DNA of 64,000 nt from Camelus bactrianus (taxonomy: Eukaryota > Chordata > Mammalia > Artiodactyla > Camelidae): the NCBI RefSeq assembly GCF_048773025.1, contig NC_133547.1, positions 5,094,001-5,158,000 on the forward strand, written 5' to 3'. Positions 33,941 through 45,299 of the stretch are shown here, one piece after another. Below the pieces are notes generated by a model. The model searched no databases, was not told where the DNA came from, and was given only the letters and a program-made list of their open reading frames with translations. The first letter of the stretch is position 1; every line of letters starts with the position of its first letter. The position numbers were made by a program, and so were the translations under genes.

Positions 33941-36900
33941 ATGCTCCTGCCGCTACTCTTGGCTGTGCTGTGGGGCGGTGAGTGGATGGCGGGGCCGGCA
34001 GGGGTCCGGGTTGGGGGCTGGTGTGGGGCTGGGATTACAGCTTGAGCCTCTGACTCCCCCCAGGGTCAGGGGCTCTGTACCCCAAATTCCAGCTGCAAGT
34101 GCCGAAGTTCGTGAGTGTGCAGGAAGGCTTGTGCGTGGTCGTGTCCTGCTCCTTGATCACCTATCCTCCAAGAGGCTGGACTCACGCCACCCCAGCTCAC
34201 GGCTACTGGTTCAGAGACCCGGCCAACACACACACTGATCCACCAGTGGCCACAAACAAGCCAGACCAAAAGGTGCGAAAAGACACCCAGGGCCGATTCC
34301 AGCTCCTTGGCAATCTCAGCCAGAGTTGCTCTTTGCTGATCAGAGACGTACAGATGGAGGACGCAGCATCGTACTTCTTTCGGTTGGAGAGAGGCAGTTA
34401 TGTCCAATATAATTTCAAGGAGAACATGTTCTACCTAGAGGTGACAGGTATGGAACCAGCTTCAGCTGGAGTGGGGTGGGACATCCCCCTCCCCCTCCCT
34501 CGCCATCTTCTGCTTCTCAAACTGGGGAGGGACTATGGGGAATGGACCACGGGTGACCATCTGGGGCTCGGATCCCAGTCTCTGTCCCTCCATCCCAGCC
34601 CTGACACAGAAGCCAGAGGTCTACATCCCAGAGACCCTAGAGCCTGGGCACCAGGTGACACTCATCTGTGTGTTTAACCGGATCATCGAGGAATGCCCAG
34701 CCCCTACTTTCTCCTGGACGGGGGCTGCCGTCTCCTCCCATGGGGCAGGGCCAAGGACCTCCTACTTCTCAGCGCTCACCCTCACACCCAGACCCCAGGA
34801 TCACGGCACTGAGCTCACCTGTCGAGTGGACTTCTCCAGAAAGGGTGTGAGCACAGAGAAAACGGTCCGACTTAGCGTGGCCTGTGAGTTTGGTGGCGGG
34901 AGGGACATCAGGGTGTGCAAGCAGCATGGGGGATGGGGAGATGGGGCGATGCAGCGGGGCGATGCTGGGCACCTCTCAGGCCTCAGAGAGGAAGGCGTGG
35001 AGTCTCACGATGCTGCCCCCACCCTGGGAGGGGAGTGGGGGTGCCACCTGGTCCCCTGTCCACAAGCGCATCTTTGGCACTCATGTCTCTCGTCTTCCTG
35101 GAGGATGGTCACACTTTCTTTTCCCCAAGGGAGTTTTCTCTGGTGAGGAGGAAGTCAGCATTCCTCCCCAAAGCCAGCTCTCCATCTTGTTGCAGACGCC
35201 CCCAGGGACCTGGTTGTCAGCACTTCCCGGGCCAATGTGTCAGGTACCAAGGGCCTGTTGAAGGTGTCAGGGCATGGGGGAATGGTGGTCCTCCTGCAGC
35301 CCTTCTGCTTTCTCTCTGCCTCTCTCTCTGCAGCCCTGGAGCCGTGGGGAAACAGCCCACATCTGGAAGTCCAGAAAGGCCAGTTCCTGCGGCTGCTCTG
35401 TGCCGCTGATAGCCTGCCCCTCGCCACCCTGAGCTGGTCCCTGGAGGACAGAGTCCTCTCTTGGTCCCACCCCTCCGGCTCCAGAACCCTGGAGCTGGTG
35501 CTGCGGGGGGTGAAGGCTGAGGATGCAGGCCGCTACACCTGCCAAGCCGAGAACAGGCTTGGCGCTCAGAGCCGCAGCCTGGACCTCTCTGTGCAGTGTG
35601 AGTGTGATCAGCTGGGACCTGGCTTCGGGAGGGGGAGACGTGAGGAGGAAAGGGACCCAGGACCGGGTCGCAGAGCTCTAGGGAGAACTAGAACCCTCCC
35701 CCCGCCCGGGGCCTAAGGGATTAAGGTTTCCAATTCCAGCTGCGATGTGGGAGATTTTCCCACACCACCAAGCAATGCTCCAACATCAGCAGCATGTCCT
35801 ACAAGTCAGCTCAGTTCTGACTCTGTCTACCTGGAGAGAGCATCAGGTCCCGCAGGGGAAGAGCTCGGTCCCATGAGACTGGCCCCGCCCCCATTTCAGA
35901 GCCGGTTGCAAGTTCAGGTTGTCCCCTGTGCTTCAGACCGACCAGCAACAGGCTGGAGATATTCCCATGACCTCCTCCTTGTTCGATCACTTGCCTGGAG
36001 CAGCACGCAGAACCCAGAGGAGGGGAGGAGGTGCGGCAGAGCTCAGCGGTAGAGTGTGTGCTTAGCATGCCTGAGGTCCTGCGTTCAAGCCCTAGTACCT
36101 CAATTTAAAAAAATTAAATTTAAACTGCAAAAAAAAAAAAAACCAACTCAGGGAAGCATTTTACTTACTAGATCACTAGTTTATTATAAAAGAATATAAC
36201 TCAGGAACAGCCAGATGGAAGAGAGGCATAGGGCAAGATACAGGGAAGGGGCACCTAACTTCCACGCCCTCTCCGCGGGCACCACTCTCCCCAAATCTCC
36301 ATGTGTTCAGCAACCAGGAAGCTCTCCAAACCCCATCTTGGGGAAGGCAGTTTATGAAGGCTTCATTTCATAGGCGTGATTGATTAAATCATTGGCCATC
36401 GGTGACTGAACTCAGCTCCAGCCCCTCTCCCCTCCTCAGAGGTCAGGGCACGGCTGGAAGTTCTAACCCTCTAATCACTGGTTGGTTGCCCTGGCAACCA
36501 GCCCGCTCCCCCACCCTAGGTTCTTCCAAAGTCACCTTATTAACATAAACTCAGGGGTGATTGCAAGGGGTTTGTTATGAATAACAAGAGGCTTTTATCA
36601 CTCTTACCGACCACTCAGGAACTCCGAGAGTTTTAGAAGCTCTGTGCCAGGAATAGGGACAAAGACCAAATATCTATTTCTATTCTAAATCACAATGTCG
36701 TAGGGACCCTCCCTTCCCACCAGCCTGTTCCCTTGGGTCTCTCAGCACTGAGTCATTCTGTGGGTGAGTCAGTCCTCCCGCCCCCTCCCAGCCCTTCATC
36801 CCCAGGGACGTTCACTTTGCCCAGACCGAAAGTCCCGGCCACTTTAGAGCCAGCGCCCTATCTCTGTTTCAGATGCCCCAGAGAACCTGAGAGTGGTGGT

Positions 36901-39900
36901 CTCCCAAGCAAACAGGACAGGTAGGAAAGGGGGACAGAGGAACCAGGGCATCTCAGTGCCAAATTGGGGGCCCAGGCATCTGGAATATCGGCAGGCGAGG
37001 GGGTCCCCTTACCCTCAGCTGTGCATCTGTCCTGCCTCTCCCCCACCTCAGTCCTGGAAAACTTCAGGAATGGCACATCCCTTGTGGTCCTGGAGGGCCA
37101 AAGCCTGCGTCTGCTCTGTGTCACTCACAGCAACCCCCCAGCCCGGCTGAGCTGGGCCCGAGGGGGACAGACTCTGAGCCCCTCCCAGCCCTCAGACCCT
37201 GGGGTCCTGGAACTGCCTCAGATACAAACAGAGCACGAAGGAGAATTCACCTGCCAAGCTCAGAACCCGCTGGGCTCCCAGTATCTCTCTCTGAGCCTCT
37301 CTGTGGTCTGTGAGTGTGGGGACCACTGGGGGCAGGACACCTGGGTCCAGGGGAGGGAAGAGGGACTGCTGACCCTTCTCCTCCCTCCCCACAGACCCCC
37401 CACAGCTGTTGGGACCCTCCTGCTCCTGGGAGGACCAGGGTCTGCACTGCAGCTGCTCCTCCCGGGCCCAGCCGGCCCCCTCCCTGCGCTGGCGGCTAGG
37501 GGAGGGGCTGCTGGAGGGGACCTCCAGCAACGCCTCCTACATGGTCAACTCCAGCTCGGCTGGGCCCTGGGCCAACAGCTCCCTGAGCCTCAGTGAGGGG
37601 CTCAGCTCTGGCCTCAGCCTCAGCTGCGAGGCTCAGAATGTCCACGGGGCCCAGAGCGCCAGGGTCCTGCTGCTGCCAGGTCAGGGGGCAACTAGACGTC
37701 CCGTGGAGGCGGGGACTGAGCGGGGCAGGGACAGGGTTCCGTGTGTGGTTGGGGCAGGAGCTAGGAACTAGGACACCAGTGCCTATGGCTGGGGCTGCAG
37801 AGGGGGGACTTTAAATTGGAAAGCCTGACACCTGGGCTTGGGGTGCAGCGGAGTTCCCAAGAAGTCAATGGGAAGGGACTGCAGGTAAAACCTCTGGAAT
37901 GGGAGCCGGCAGCCTGCGCGCCTAGTGGCGGGTGGACGCCAGGACCCGCGTGCACGGGAAAGGCTGAGAAGGCTGCGCGGTTTCCTTGTGCAGGTGAAAA
38001 GAAACTTCTCTCCAAGGGAGTGTTTGTAGCAATTGGCCTTATGACCCTCCTTTTCCTCTGCCTCATCCCGATCGCGTGAGTTAGGGGCGGGAGCAGGGAC
38101 GGATAGAGGGTGGGAATCGGAGGTCCGGGAAAGGGGCGGGGCCAGGACCCACACCTGCGGGGTGTTTCCTCAGCGTGAAGACTTTGCGGAAGAAACGGAC
38201 CCAGGCAGAGGTTCCGGCCCCGGCCCCGGCCGCCCCGGCGGCCCCGGCGGCCCCGGCCCCGGGAGAGACTCTGCGGTCCAGACTCTCACGGAGGAGCACG
38301 ATTCTGGATTACATCAACGTGATCCCTAAACCTGGCCTCCTAGTGAGTGGTGCTTGTTCTTCCCCTTCTCTGACTCCTGTACCCGCTCCTCCCCAGCCCG
38401 GCCCCCACCCTTTGCCTGAGAGACATCACAGGGGAAATCTGGGTATAGGATTCAAATCCTGATTCTGGCACTTAACTATCTATGAGACCTTGACCAAATC
38501 ACTCCCTGCCTCTATGCCTCCATTTCTTCCTCCTAGAGACTTGGTTTGAGGATTATGACATCTGTTAGTGCTCAATATGTAGCAGCTGTTCCATTACCAC
38601 CACCAAGGACATTACTAATTATAATTAATGGTGTCACAGTGATTAATATCACTGAGAGGCAGTATGTCCTGGTGTTGATTAAGGGCAGGGCTCTGAAGTC
38701 TGCCTGCCTGGGTTAATTCCTGCTTTCGTTGCTGTGTGTTCTGGGACAAGTCACTTAACTTCTCTGTGCCTCAGTTTCTTTAACTGTAAAATGGGAATAA
38801 TAATCGTACCAATCACCTAGGATCATTCTAGATATATTCAACATCTTCATTTTTTACCTGTAAAACATTTAGAATAGTACCTGGCACCTAGCAAATGTTC
38901 AATAAATGCTGGATATATTCAGGAGAGAACATCTATATGCTGACGAATCCAAAATTTATGTCTTCCAGACTCACCCTTGAACTTGAGACTCATAGCCAAC
39001 TGTCTAGGTAGCTTCTCCATCCGGGTGTCTAATAGGCATCTCAAACTTAGCCTGTCCAAAACCAAACTGAGTACCACTTAACCCTTCTCCTTCATCCTCT
39101 GCATCTCAGCAAACAGCACCTGGCTGTTTGAGCCTAAAGCCTTAAATCATCTCTTATTCCTCTTTCCTCTGTCACCCCACAATCAATCCATCAGCAAATC
39201 TCTAAAATCCATTCAAACCACTTCTCCCCCCTTCTCCCTAGTCTGCGCTCCAACAGCTCTCACCTGGACACCATGGCCACCTTCTGTGTGTCCTCTCAGC
39301 TTCCACTCTTGCCTGTTCATCAGGTCAAGTTCTCTCTATCTGATATCGTTTTAAAACCCAAATAGGTACATCTCCCCCCACGAATACTACTCAGCAATCA
39401 GAAGGGACAAATGATATATAGCTGGCTGGATAGAGCTTAGGGACCCCCCCAAAAAAAAGTGAAAAAAAAAAAGAGCCAGTCTCAAATGGTCGCATACACA
39501 GGATTCCAAGTATATAACACTCTCAAATGACAAGATTGTAGAGACGGAGAACAGGTTAGTAGTGGCAAGGGGTTCGGGATGGAAAGAGCTCTTTGTGGTG
39601 ATGGAACATTTCTGTATCTTGCGGCGGTGGTTACACCAGTCTGCCCGCCTTAGTTTGCTAGGGTGGCCATAGCAGAGAACCACAGGCCGGCAGGCTTAAA
39701 CAATACACTTGTGGGGTTTTTTTTTTTTTTTTTTTTAATGTGTTTATGTTTATTCCTGCCCCGGGAGGGAAGGCCAGCCCCGAGAGGGCAGGGACTTTGT
39801 TTTACTGACTGCCTGATGTGATCCCAGTTCCTCAACCAGTGCCTGGTGGGTGGTAGGTGTTCAAGCATCTGTTGAAGGGATGAGTGAACGAGTGATGGCC

Positions 39901-40180
39901 ATCTTTCTCTTAGGCTCAGAAACGGAAAGCCAATCCAAGCAGTCCTTCCCGGCCCCCTCCGCCAGATGCTCACCCCCAGGAATCCAGGCATAAGCAGAAG
40001 CAGCCCTATTACGTTTCCTACAGTTGTCCAGGACCCAAAGCCTCCACTCAAGATGCAGAGTATGAGAACAACCAAGAGGAGCTCCATTATGCTGTCCTCA
40101 ACTTTCCAGGCCACAGGCCCTGGGAGACTCAGGGGTCCAAGGATGCCCACTCGGACTATGCAGAAATCCAGCTCCATTGA
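33941..40180 (+). CDS. SIGLEC10: Siglec-10, five-Ig inhibitory lectin
   Basis: Inhibitory receptor of B cells and myeloid cells, known in other mammals to bind CD24 and to signal through SHP-1. Exons: 33941-33977 (signal), 34064-34447 (V-set), 34599-34883 (C2), 35196-35243 (linker), 35334-35597 (C2), 36873-36920 (linker), 37052-37309 (C2), 37395-37679 (C2), 37994-38075 (membrane), 38174-38342 and 39914-40180 (tail). Phases close to 708 aa against 697 in human. The essential Arg is residue 119 ([15 protein letters not shown], codon 34381-34383), the same number as in human. Tail motifs in order: an Ala/Pro-rich insert, TILDYINV (Grb2-type YxN), EYEN, the ITIM ELHYAVL, and the distal SDYAEI. 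The two-linker, five-Ig plan and '[14 protein letters not shown]' are specific to SIGLEC10. The last Ig exon and preceding intron nearly match those of the Siglec at 3.8 kb. The long intron 5 carries an LTR-like fossil with a SINE inside. Confidence 0.95.
35735..36700. mobile_element. LTR-like fossil, copy 1 of 3, interrupted by a SINE
   Basis: Homologous to copies at 53.0-53.75 and 54.87-55.62 kb: shared text 'gaccagcaacaggctggag', 'ttattataaaagaatataac', 'ggccatcggtgactgaactc', 'ggttgccctggcaaccagc' and 'gggacaaagaccaaatat'. It looks like an old LTR (ERVL-like is a guess). A camelid SINE sits inside it at 36019-36142. Confidence 0.6.
36019..36142 (+). mobile_element. Camelid tRNA-derived SINE (plus), nested
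   Basis: Head 'gcagagctcagcggtagag', 'gcttagcatgcctgaggtc', diverged B box 'gcgttcaagccc', then a poly(A) end. Inserted in the LTR-like fossil of SIGLEC10 intron 5. Confidence 0.88.
38445..38920 (+). mobile_element. Two MIR SINE fragments
   Basis: At 38445-38590 and 38655-38920 the MIR core is clear: 'ggcacttaactatctatgag' in the first; 'gacaagtcacttaacttctctg' and 'gtaaaatgggaataataa' in the second. Both lie in the last SIGLEC10 intron. Confidence 0.75.
39357..39720 (+). mobile_element. L1 3' fragment followed by an MLT1-like start
   Basis: 39357-39640 reads like a sense L1 end ('aatactactcagcaatcaga', 'ggattccaagtatataac'). 39650-39715 begins 'cttagtttgctagggtggcc', the 5' end of an MLT1 LTR, cut off by a poly(T) run. 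Confidence 0.5.
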
Positions 40181-40469
40181 GGGTCTGCTGGGCTGTAAGA
40201 CTGGGATCCAGGCCAGGGAGAAAGGGAGAGCACCTGAGAAGAACTGTAGTGTCTCCTTTTCTCTCTTTAATCCTCAAGGCTGACTCATCCCATCCCAGAC
40301 CCTAGCATTTTGGACCAGCTTGACAAAACTCTCCAGAGTGGCTTTCTGCAAATAACACTATTCTGAGCAGCAAGGAAAAGCTTTTCCTCTGACAAACCCA
40401 GGCCTCACCCTTGCTGGTGACTCACAGTCTCAGTTTCTCAAAGGTGGGAGGGCCTTTAAAGATCATCTT

Positions 40470-40665
40470 TGTGAGGTTGGCAAGCCAACCTCGCAGGTCA
40501 GGTCTGGCCTGTTTCCATGCCAACTGTGAGCCAAGAGGGTTTTTTACATTTTACATGGTGAGGGGGAAAAAATAGAATGTTTTGTGATGCATGGAAATGA
40601 CATGAAATTCAAATTGCAGTGTCTTTAAATAAAGCTTTATTGGAACACAGCCATGCTCATTCTTT
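40470..40665 (+). mobile_element. DNA-transposon-like repeat carrying a polyadenylation signal
   Basis: The text 'ggaaatgacatgaaattcaa...' leading to 'ataaagctttattggaacac' is a widespread mammalian repeat; I think hAT-type, but the family name is uncertain. AATAAA at 40628-40633 lies about 450 bases after the SIGLEC10 stop and could serve as its polyadenylation signal. Confidence 0.45.
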
Positions 40666-41004
40666 ATACTCTCCCCCCTCCCACCAGGGTTCCTTTATAC
40701 AGATCTTATCTCCATTATACAGTTGGGTAAACTGAATCATGAAAAGGTTACAGACATATCCAAAGCCACATGATTAGTAAGATTCAATTCTAGAGCCCAG
40801 GCTTTTGGTCACAACCCTATATTGGCTCCTGGTGGCTTGATGAGCAGAGCGGGCCTGATAAGGGGTTCTGGCAGGTGCAGTATATGGAAAGGACAAAGCA
40901 CTCACGCTTGTGTCCAGATTCCACCACTTACTAACCAGAGTAAGTGTAGGCAAGTGACTTTCCCTCTCGGAGCCTCGATTTCCCCAAGTGTTAAGATGAA
41001 GGCA

Positions 41005-41150
41005 GTGGGGGAGGGGATAGCTCAAGGGGTCGAGCACATGCTTAGCATGCATGAGGTCCTGGGTTCAGTCCCCAGTACCGCCTCCGAACATAAATAAGTA
41101 AATAAGCCTGATTATCTACCCCACTAACAAAAATTTTTTTAATTTAAAAA
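41005..41150 (+). mobile_element. Camelid tRNA-derived SINE (plus)
   Basis: Head 'gggggaggggatagctcaag', 'gcttagcatgcatgaggtcc', B box 'gggttcagtcccc', then tail 'gcctgattatctacccc'. Confidence 0.9.
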
Positions 41151-42270
41151 ACATTAGCTATATTCCCTGTGTTACCCAGTACGTCCTGGCTGATTATTTA
41201 TTTTACACTCTGTATTTTGCGGTCAAATGCTCTACCACTTACACCCGGTAGTTTGAACAACTGCCTCATCTTATAGGTGGGGTGCTTAGGGAGGGACAGG
41301 GTCTCGCCTAAGGTCACATAACAAAATAGCAGAAGTGAAATTCAAACTCAGATAGGACCCAAAAGTGATGAGCGCTGCAGGTCCCCAAATTCCTTTTAAT
41401 AGACTCGGAGTGGGGAGGATGCTGGTGGGGGTCTCTGTTTCCCTGCCTCTGCCCCTGCATCTTGCATGAGAACAATCCTTCAAAGTTTGTTTGACCTGGG
41501 AGATTGTGGAACTGTGTTGCTAAGGCACCAGGTTTGGCCAGGGGTCAATAACTGTGAAATATGTGTATTAAGGTCTTGACTTCTGCAATAACGGCTTGGG
41601 ACTTGGAGGGAGGGGGAGGGAGAGTATTGCAGTCCAGTCCTCTTGGGGAAAGGCGTGTGTGGATGAACACAGCTACAGAAAGGACAGGCTGGGAGTCAGC
41701 TGACTTGGACTTTCTGCACTGCCAGATACTCTTTATAGCCAGTTAACTGGAGACTATCAACTCCAGGAGGTATACTATAAAATGATTCTACATTTCTGAT
41801 TTCTGACTTAATCATGCTCTGTCAAAATTTTTCTCATCCCCTAACAGGATCTTGGACATTCTGCAACTCTCCAGTCAGCTCTGATTATTAAAACTCAGCC
41901 TGGCCTTAAATCTTCACCTCAAACTCAGTTCAGATCTCATCTCCAGCCAGTGGAGGTTTAAGCTGGGACTGGACCCCTTGGAAAAGAGAGGGAGACCAGT
42001 TGTTCCTGACATACCCCCAGTTTCCCAAAGTATTGGGGCCTAGAGAAGGGACAGGTTTGGGGACAAGTGACTCAACCTAACTGGTCACAGTAGTGGCCTC
42101 TTGTTGGCTGAAGCTGCTTCTCTGGCTAACCCTGGCTGGGACTCTGAGTGGCAGGTATCAAAACACTAGGTCTCTTGTGGAGCAAAAATGTGAGGCTTTG
42201 GGTGGGTGAGTCCGATGAGATTTCTTGGATTTTTTTCTATTTTTCCCCCACCTTGGGATGCTAGGCACCT
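41151..42270. other. Gene-free stretch, nothing recognised
   Basis: No exon-like segment is seen. A short MIR-like piece ('gtctcgcctaaggtcacataac') lies near 41290-41360. Confidence 0.4.
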
Positions 42271-42271
42271 T

Positions 42272-42870
42272 GGTTTTTTTTTTTTTTTTTTAAAGTATAG
42301 TTGGTTTACAAGGATGTGTTAATTTCTGGTGGACAGCAGAGTGATTCAGAATATATATATATATTCTTTTTCAGATTCTTTTCCATTATAGGTTACTACA
42401 AGATACTGAATACAGTTCCCTGTGCTATACAGTAGGTCCTTATTGTTTATCTATTTCATACATAGTAGTTTGCATTTGCTAATCCCAAAGTCCTAATTTA
42501 TGCCTCTCCCTCTTCCCATTTTGTAACCATAAATTTGTTTTCTATGTCTGCGAGTCTGTTTCCATTTTGTAAATCAGTTCATTTGTGTCATATTTTAGAT
42601 TGCACATATAAGTGATAACAGGGTATTTGGCTTTCTCTGACTTCACTTCACTCAGTACGATAATCTCTAGGTCCATCCATGTGGCTGCAAATGGCATTAT
42701 TTCATTCTTTTTTTATGGCTGAGTAGTATCTCAGTGCACACACATATATATATACCACAACTTCTTTATCCAGTCATCTGTCGATGGATATTTAGGTTGT
42801 TTCCGTGTCTTGGCTGTTGTATATAGTGCTTCTGTGAACACTGGGGTGTGTGAATCTTTTCTAATTAATG
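42272..42870 (-). mobile_element. L1 3'-end fragment (antisense)
   Basis: After a poly(T) run the + strand reads 'aaagtatagttggtttacaa', 'ggttactacaagatactgaa', 'gctgagtagtatctcag' and 'ggctgttgtatatagtgct'. The third copy of this lineage in the window. Confidence 0.75.
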
Positions 42871-43079
42871 GAGCTCTCTGTTTCTTGGCAGGAGAGTTGA
42901 GACCCTGCTCTACCACACTGTAAGGGAGAACACGCCTGTGTGTTTCTCCTTTACTGTCACACTGCCACACGGTTTTAAATACCAAACACAAGGAGCACTT
43001 TTAAAATCTGTTAAAAAGATTATGAGAATTTAAATGAGTTCATGCAAGTGAACGTGTCTAAGTGATCTTTAGTCCTTCG

Positions 43080-44740
43080 GCCTCCAGACTCTCAAAGCTG
43101 GTGGTTGGAAGAAAAGGGGGAACCTAGAAAGAGGCCTTGAAAGTGAAGTTCTTGATGGAGACAGTGATGCTGGGCCTTTGGGGAGTGTGTAAAAGGAAGA
43201 AGCCCTTGGGGTGAGGAAAACCTCCGAGGCTGAGGGAGACCCTAAAGATCACCGTCTGAACCTAGAAAGTAATTTCTGCTCTGAGGCTGAAGGGACCGTC
43301 ACTGAGTTGGAGGTGCTGTGTGGGGAAGTTCTCAAAATGTGGGGAAGCCCTGAAAGTGACCAGGCAACCCACTGAATGCAGGTGACTCTGAAAATGGAAG
43401 ATGAAAACGAGGATTGTTCCAAGTGTATGTCAAAGGGGGATGGGGCAATTCCAAAGGAAGGAGAGGCCCAGGGGATAATCCCTGAATTTTTAGTCCTCTG
43501 GACAATGAAGAGAGGCGGCTAACTGTGAGAGGGGAGTACCTGAAAAGGAAGAGTAAGGTTCACAGGGCAGGGATGACCCCTTTATGGTGGACGTCCTGGG
43601 GGTATCCCGAGTGTGAAGGAGCTGGCAGTGAGGGGGGAGACCTTAGGGAGACAGTGGGATGCCTAAGGGGTAAGGAACTCAGCAGAGGAGGAACTGGCAG
43701 AGAACGCCCTCAGGCGGGGGTATTTGAGAGGGTGGGGTGGCTTAAGGACAACCTCCTAAATTTCAAAAGAATCCATTAAAAAACCTGAATGAAAAAGAAT
43801 ATGAAAACAAATATATGTACATATATGTATGACTGAACTATAATGCTGTACACCAGAAATTCACACATTATAAAGTGACTCTACTTCAATTAAAAAAAAA
43901 CCAAACTGAAAAGATTGGGAGAAGGGGAGAATGACAGTGAGGGTTTGAGCTCTAAGGACTGGGGAAAGGAAGAGGAAGGAATAGGGATGTGAAGGTAGAG
44001 ATATCCCTGGAGACGACCCTCCCTGGATACTGAAGGACACCTGGGGATTCCTGAACGAGTGAGGGCCCTTAGGTTGGCCACCCTCCTCAAACCTGCAGGG
44101 TTCAAGGACATCCCAGGGGAATGGTGGGCCTAGAAGAAAAGAGAATGGGCTAGGAAGAGGGGAGAATGCACTCCTTAGGGTGGGGAGGTCCCAGTTTCCA
44201 TCCTGAAAGGTCTAGAAGTTAGAGGATTAAGTATGGGAATCCTAACCATGTGGCCGGATCGGTCTTTGGAGGCTTTAGGATTCCCAAGGTCCCCCCAAGG
44301 GGATTGGGGGCAAGAAACAAGAGGTGGTTAGGAATAAAGTGTAACTCCTGGGTCAAAGTCCAAAGGTGATCCCCAGGCCTTCAAGGGGCTGGGAGGGGAG
44401 CAGTGAGATGAGAACCTCTACAGTGGGGAGATTCTCCAAGGAAGGGAGGAGAGGATGACTTCCCGGAGGTGGGAGAAATGGGTGGAGGGGAGAAAGAGGA
44501 TACAAGGGTGAGGGTGGGAAAGAGGAGCCCCCAAGACGTAAGGGGCCTTAAGATGGAAAGGTTGAAAGAGTGGGTAAGGCCCAAGGGAGAGAGCAGGGTC
44601 CCCAGGGCGTCTCCTGCAGGGGGACGTTAGTGGAAGGGAGGGACACTTAAGGGAATCCGTGAGCCCTGTGGGCTGGGGAGGCCCTGAAGATCGAATCTTG
44701 GGACTTTAACGGTCCGAGGCCTGTAGGGGGCAGTGTAAGG
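43080..44740 (+). repeat. Purine-rich, degenerate tandem-repeat-like region
   Basis: For about 1.6 kb the + strand is dominated by G and A and keeps returning to variants of 'ggggaagccctgaaagtgac' and 'gagaccctaaagatcac', spaced roughly 60-90 bases apart. It reads like a very old decayed minisatellite. A short sense L1 tail ('gctgtacaccagaaattcac') interrupts it at 43785-43900. No gene is recognised. Confidence 0.4.
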
Positions 44741-44959
44741 AAGAGGCTGGTTTTAACGCTGGTTAAGGGCAATGAGGCTCCCTAGTCGGGAGCCCCTCAG
44801 CCTGGGGGGCTCCTCTCCCCTCCAGGTTTCGCTCAGTATCTCCAGGCCTGGGCTGCTTCTACTCGGACAGGGACGTTGCCACCGCGACTGAGAACCGACA
44901 AGAGACCTCCAAAGGCCGAGACGAAAATCATCAGTTACAGCTTGGAGAAGGCGAGGAAA

Positions 44960-45235
44960 GAGGGCAGCCAATCAGAAGGCGAGAGCGAAGGTTGCGCTGA
45001 GAAACGCAGCCAATAAAAGAGAGAGGATGCTAGCCCAAGGATTTAGCTGCCGGAGGAGGAGACTTGGAAACAACGCGAGCTCACCCGCCAATCAGAGCCG
45101 GGGATGACGTCTCGCGCTGTATACGCAAGAAAAACCGGGCGTTCTCTGCCAGCGTTCCCCGCGAATCAGAAGCTTCGCTCCCTCCCGACGCACAAGCTGA
45201 TTGGTCACTTTTCAAAACTTGCCTGTCAAATTTGG
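44960..45235. promoter_or_regulatory. CCAAT-box-rich, CpG-containing promoter-like region without a known gene
   Basis: Three forward CCAAT boxes (44968-44972, 45010-45014, 45088-45092), one reverse (ATTGG at 45200-45204) and a full CRE (TGACGTC, 45105-45111) lie within 240 bases, with many CpGs. This is the layout of an NF-Y/CREB-type TATA-less promoter. The nearest known gene start (C19orf84) is 2.5 kb away, and no coding exon is recognised next to it. A noncoding transcript or an alternative first exon is possible. Confidence 0.5.
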
Positions 45236-45299
45236 AAGCTGGGTAAAGGGCATTTCCTTAGAGACGCAAGATCCCGCCTCCGCCCTCCTATCGTAGGAA

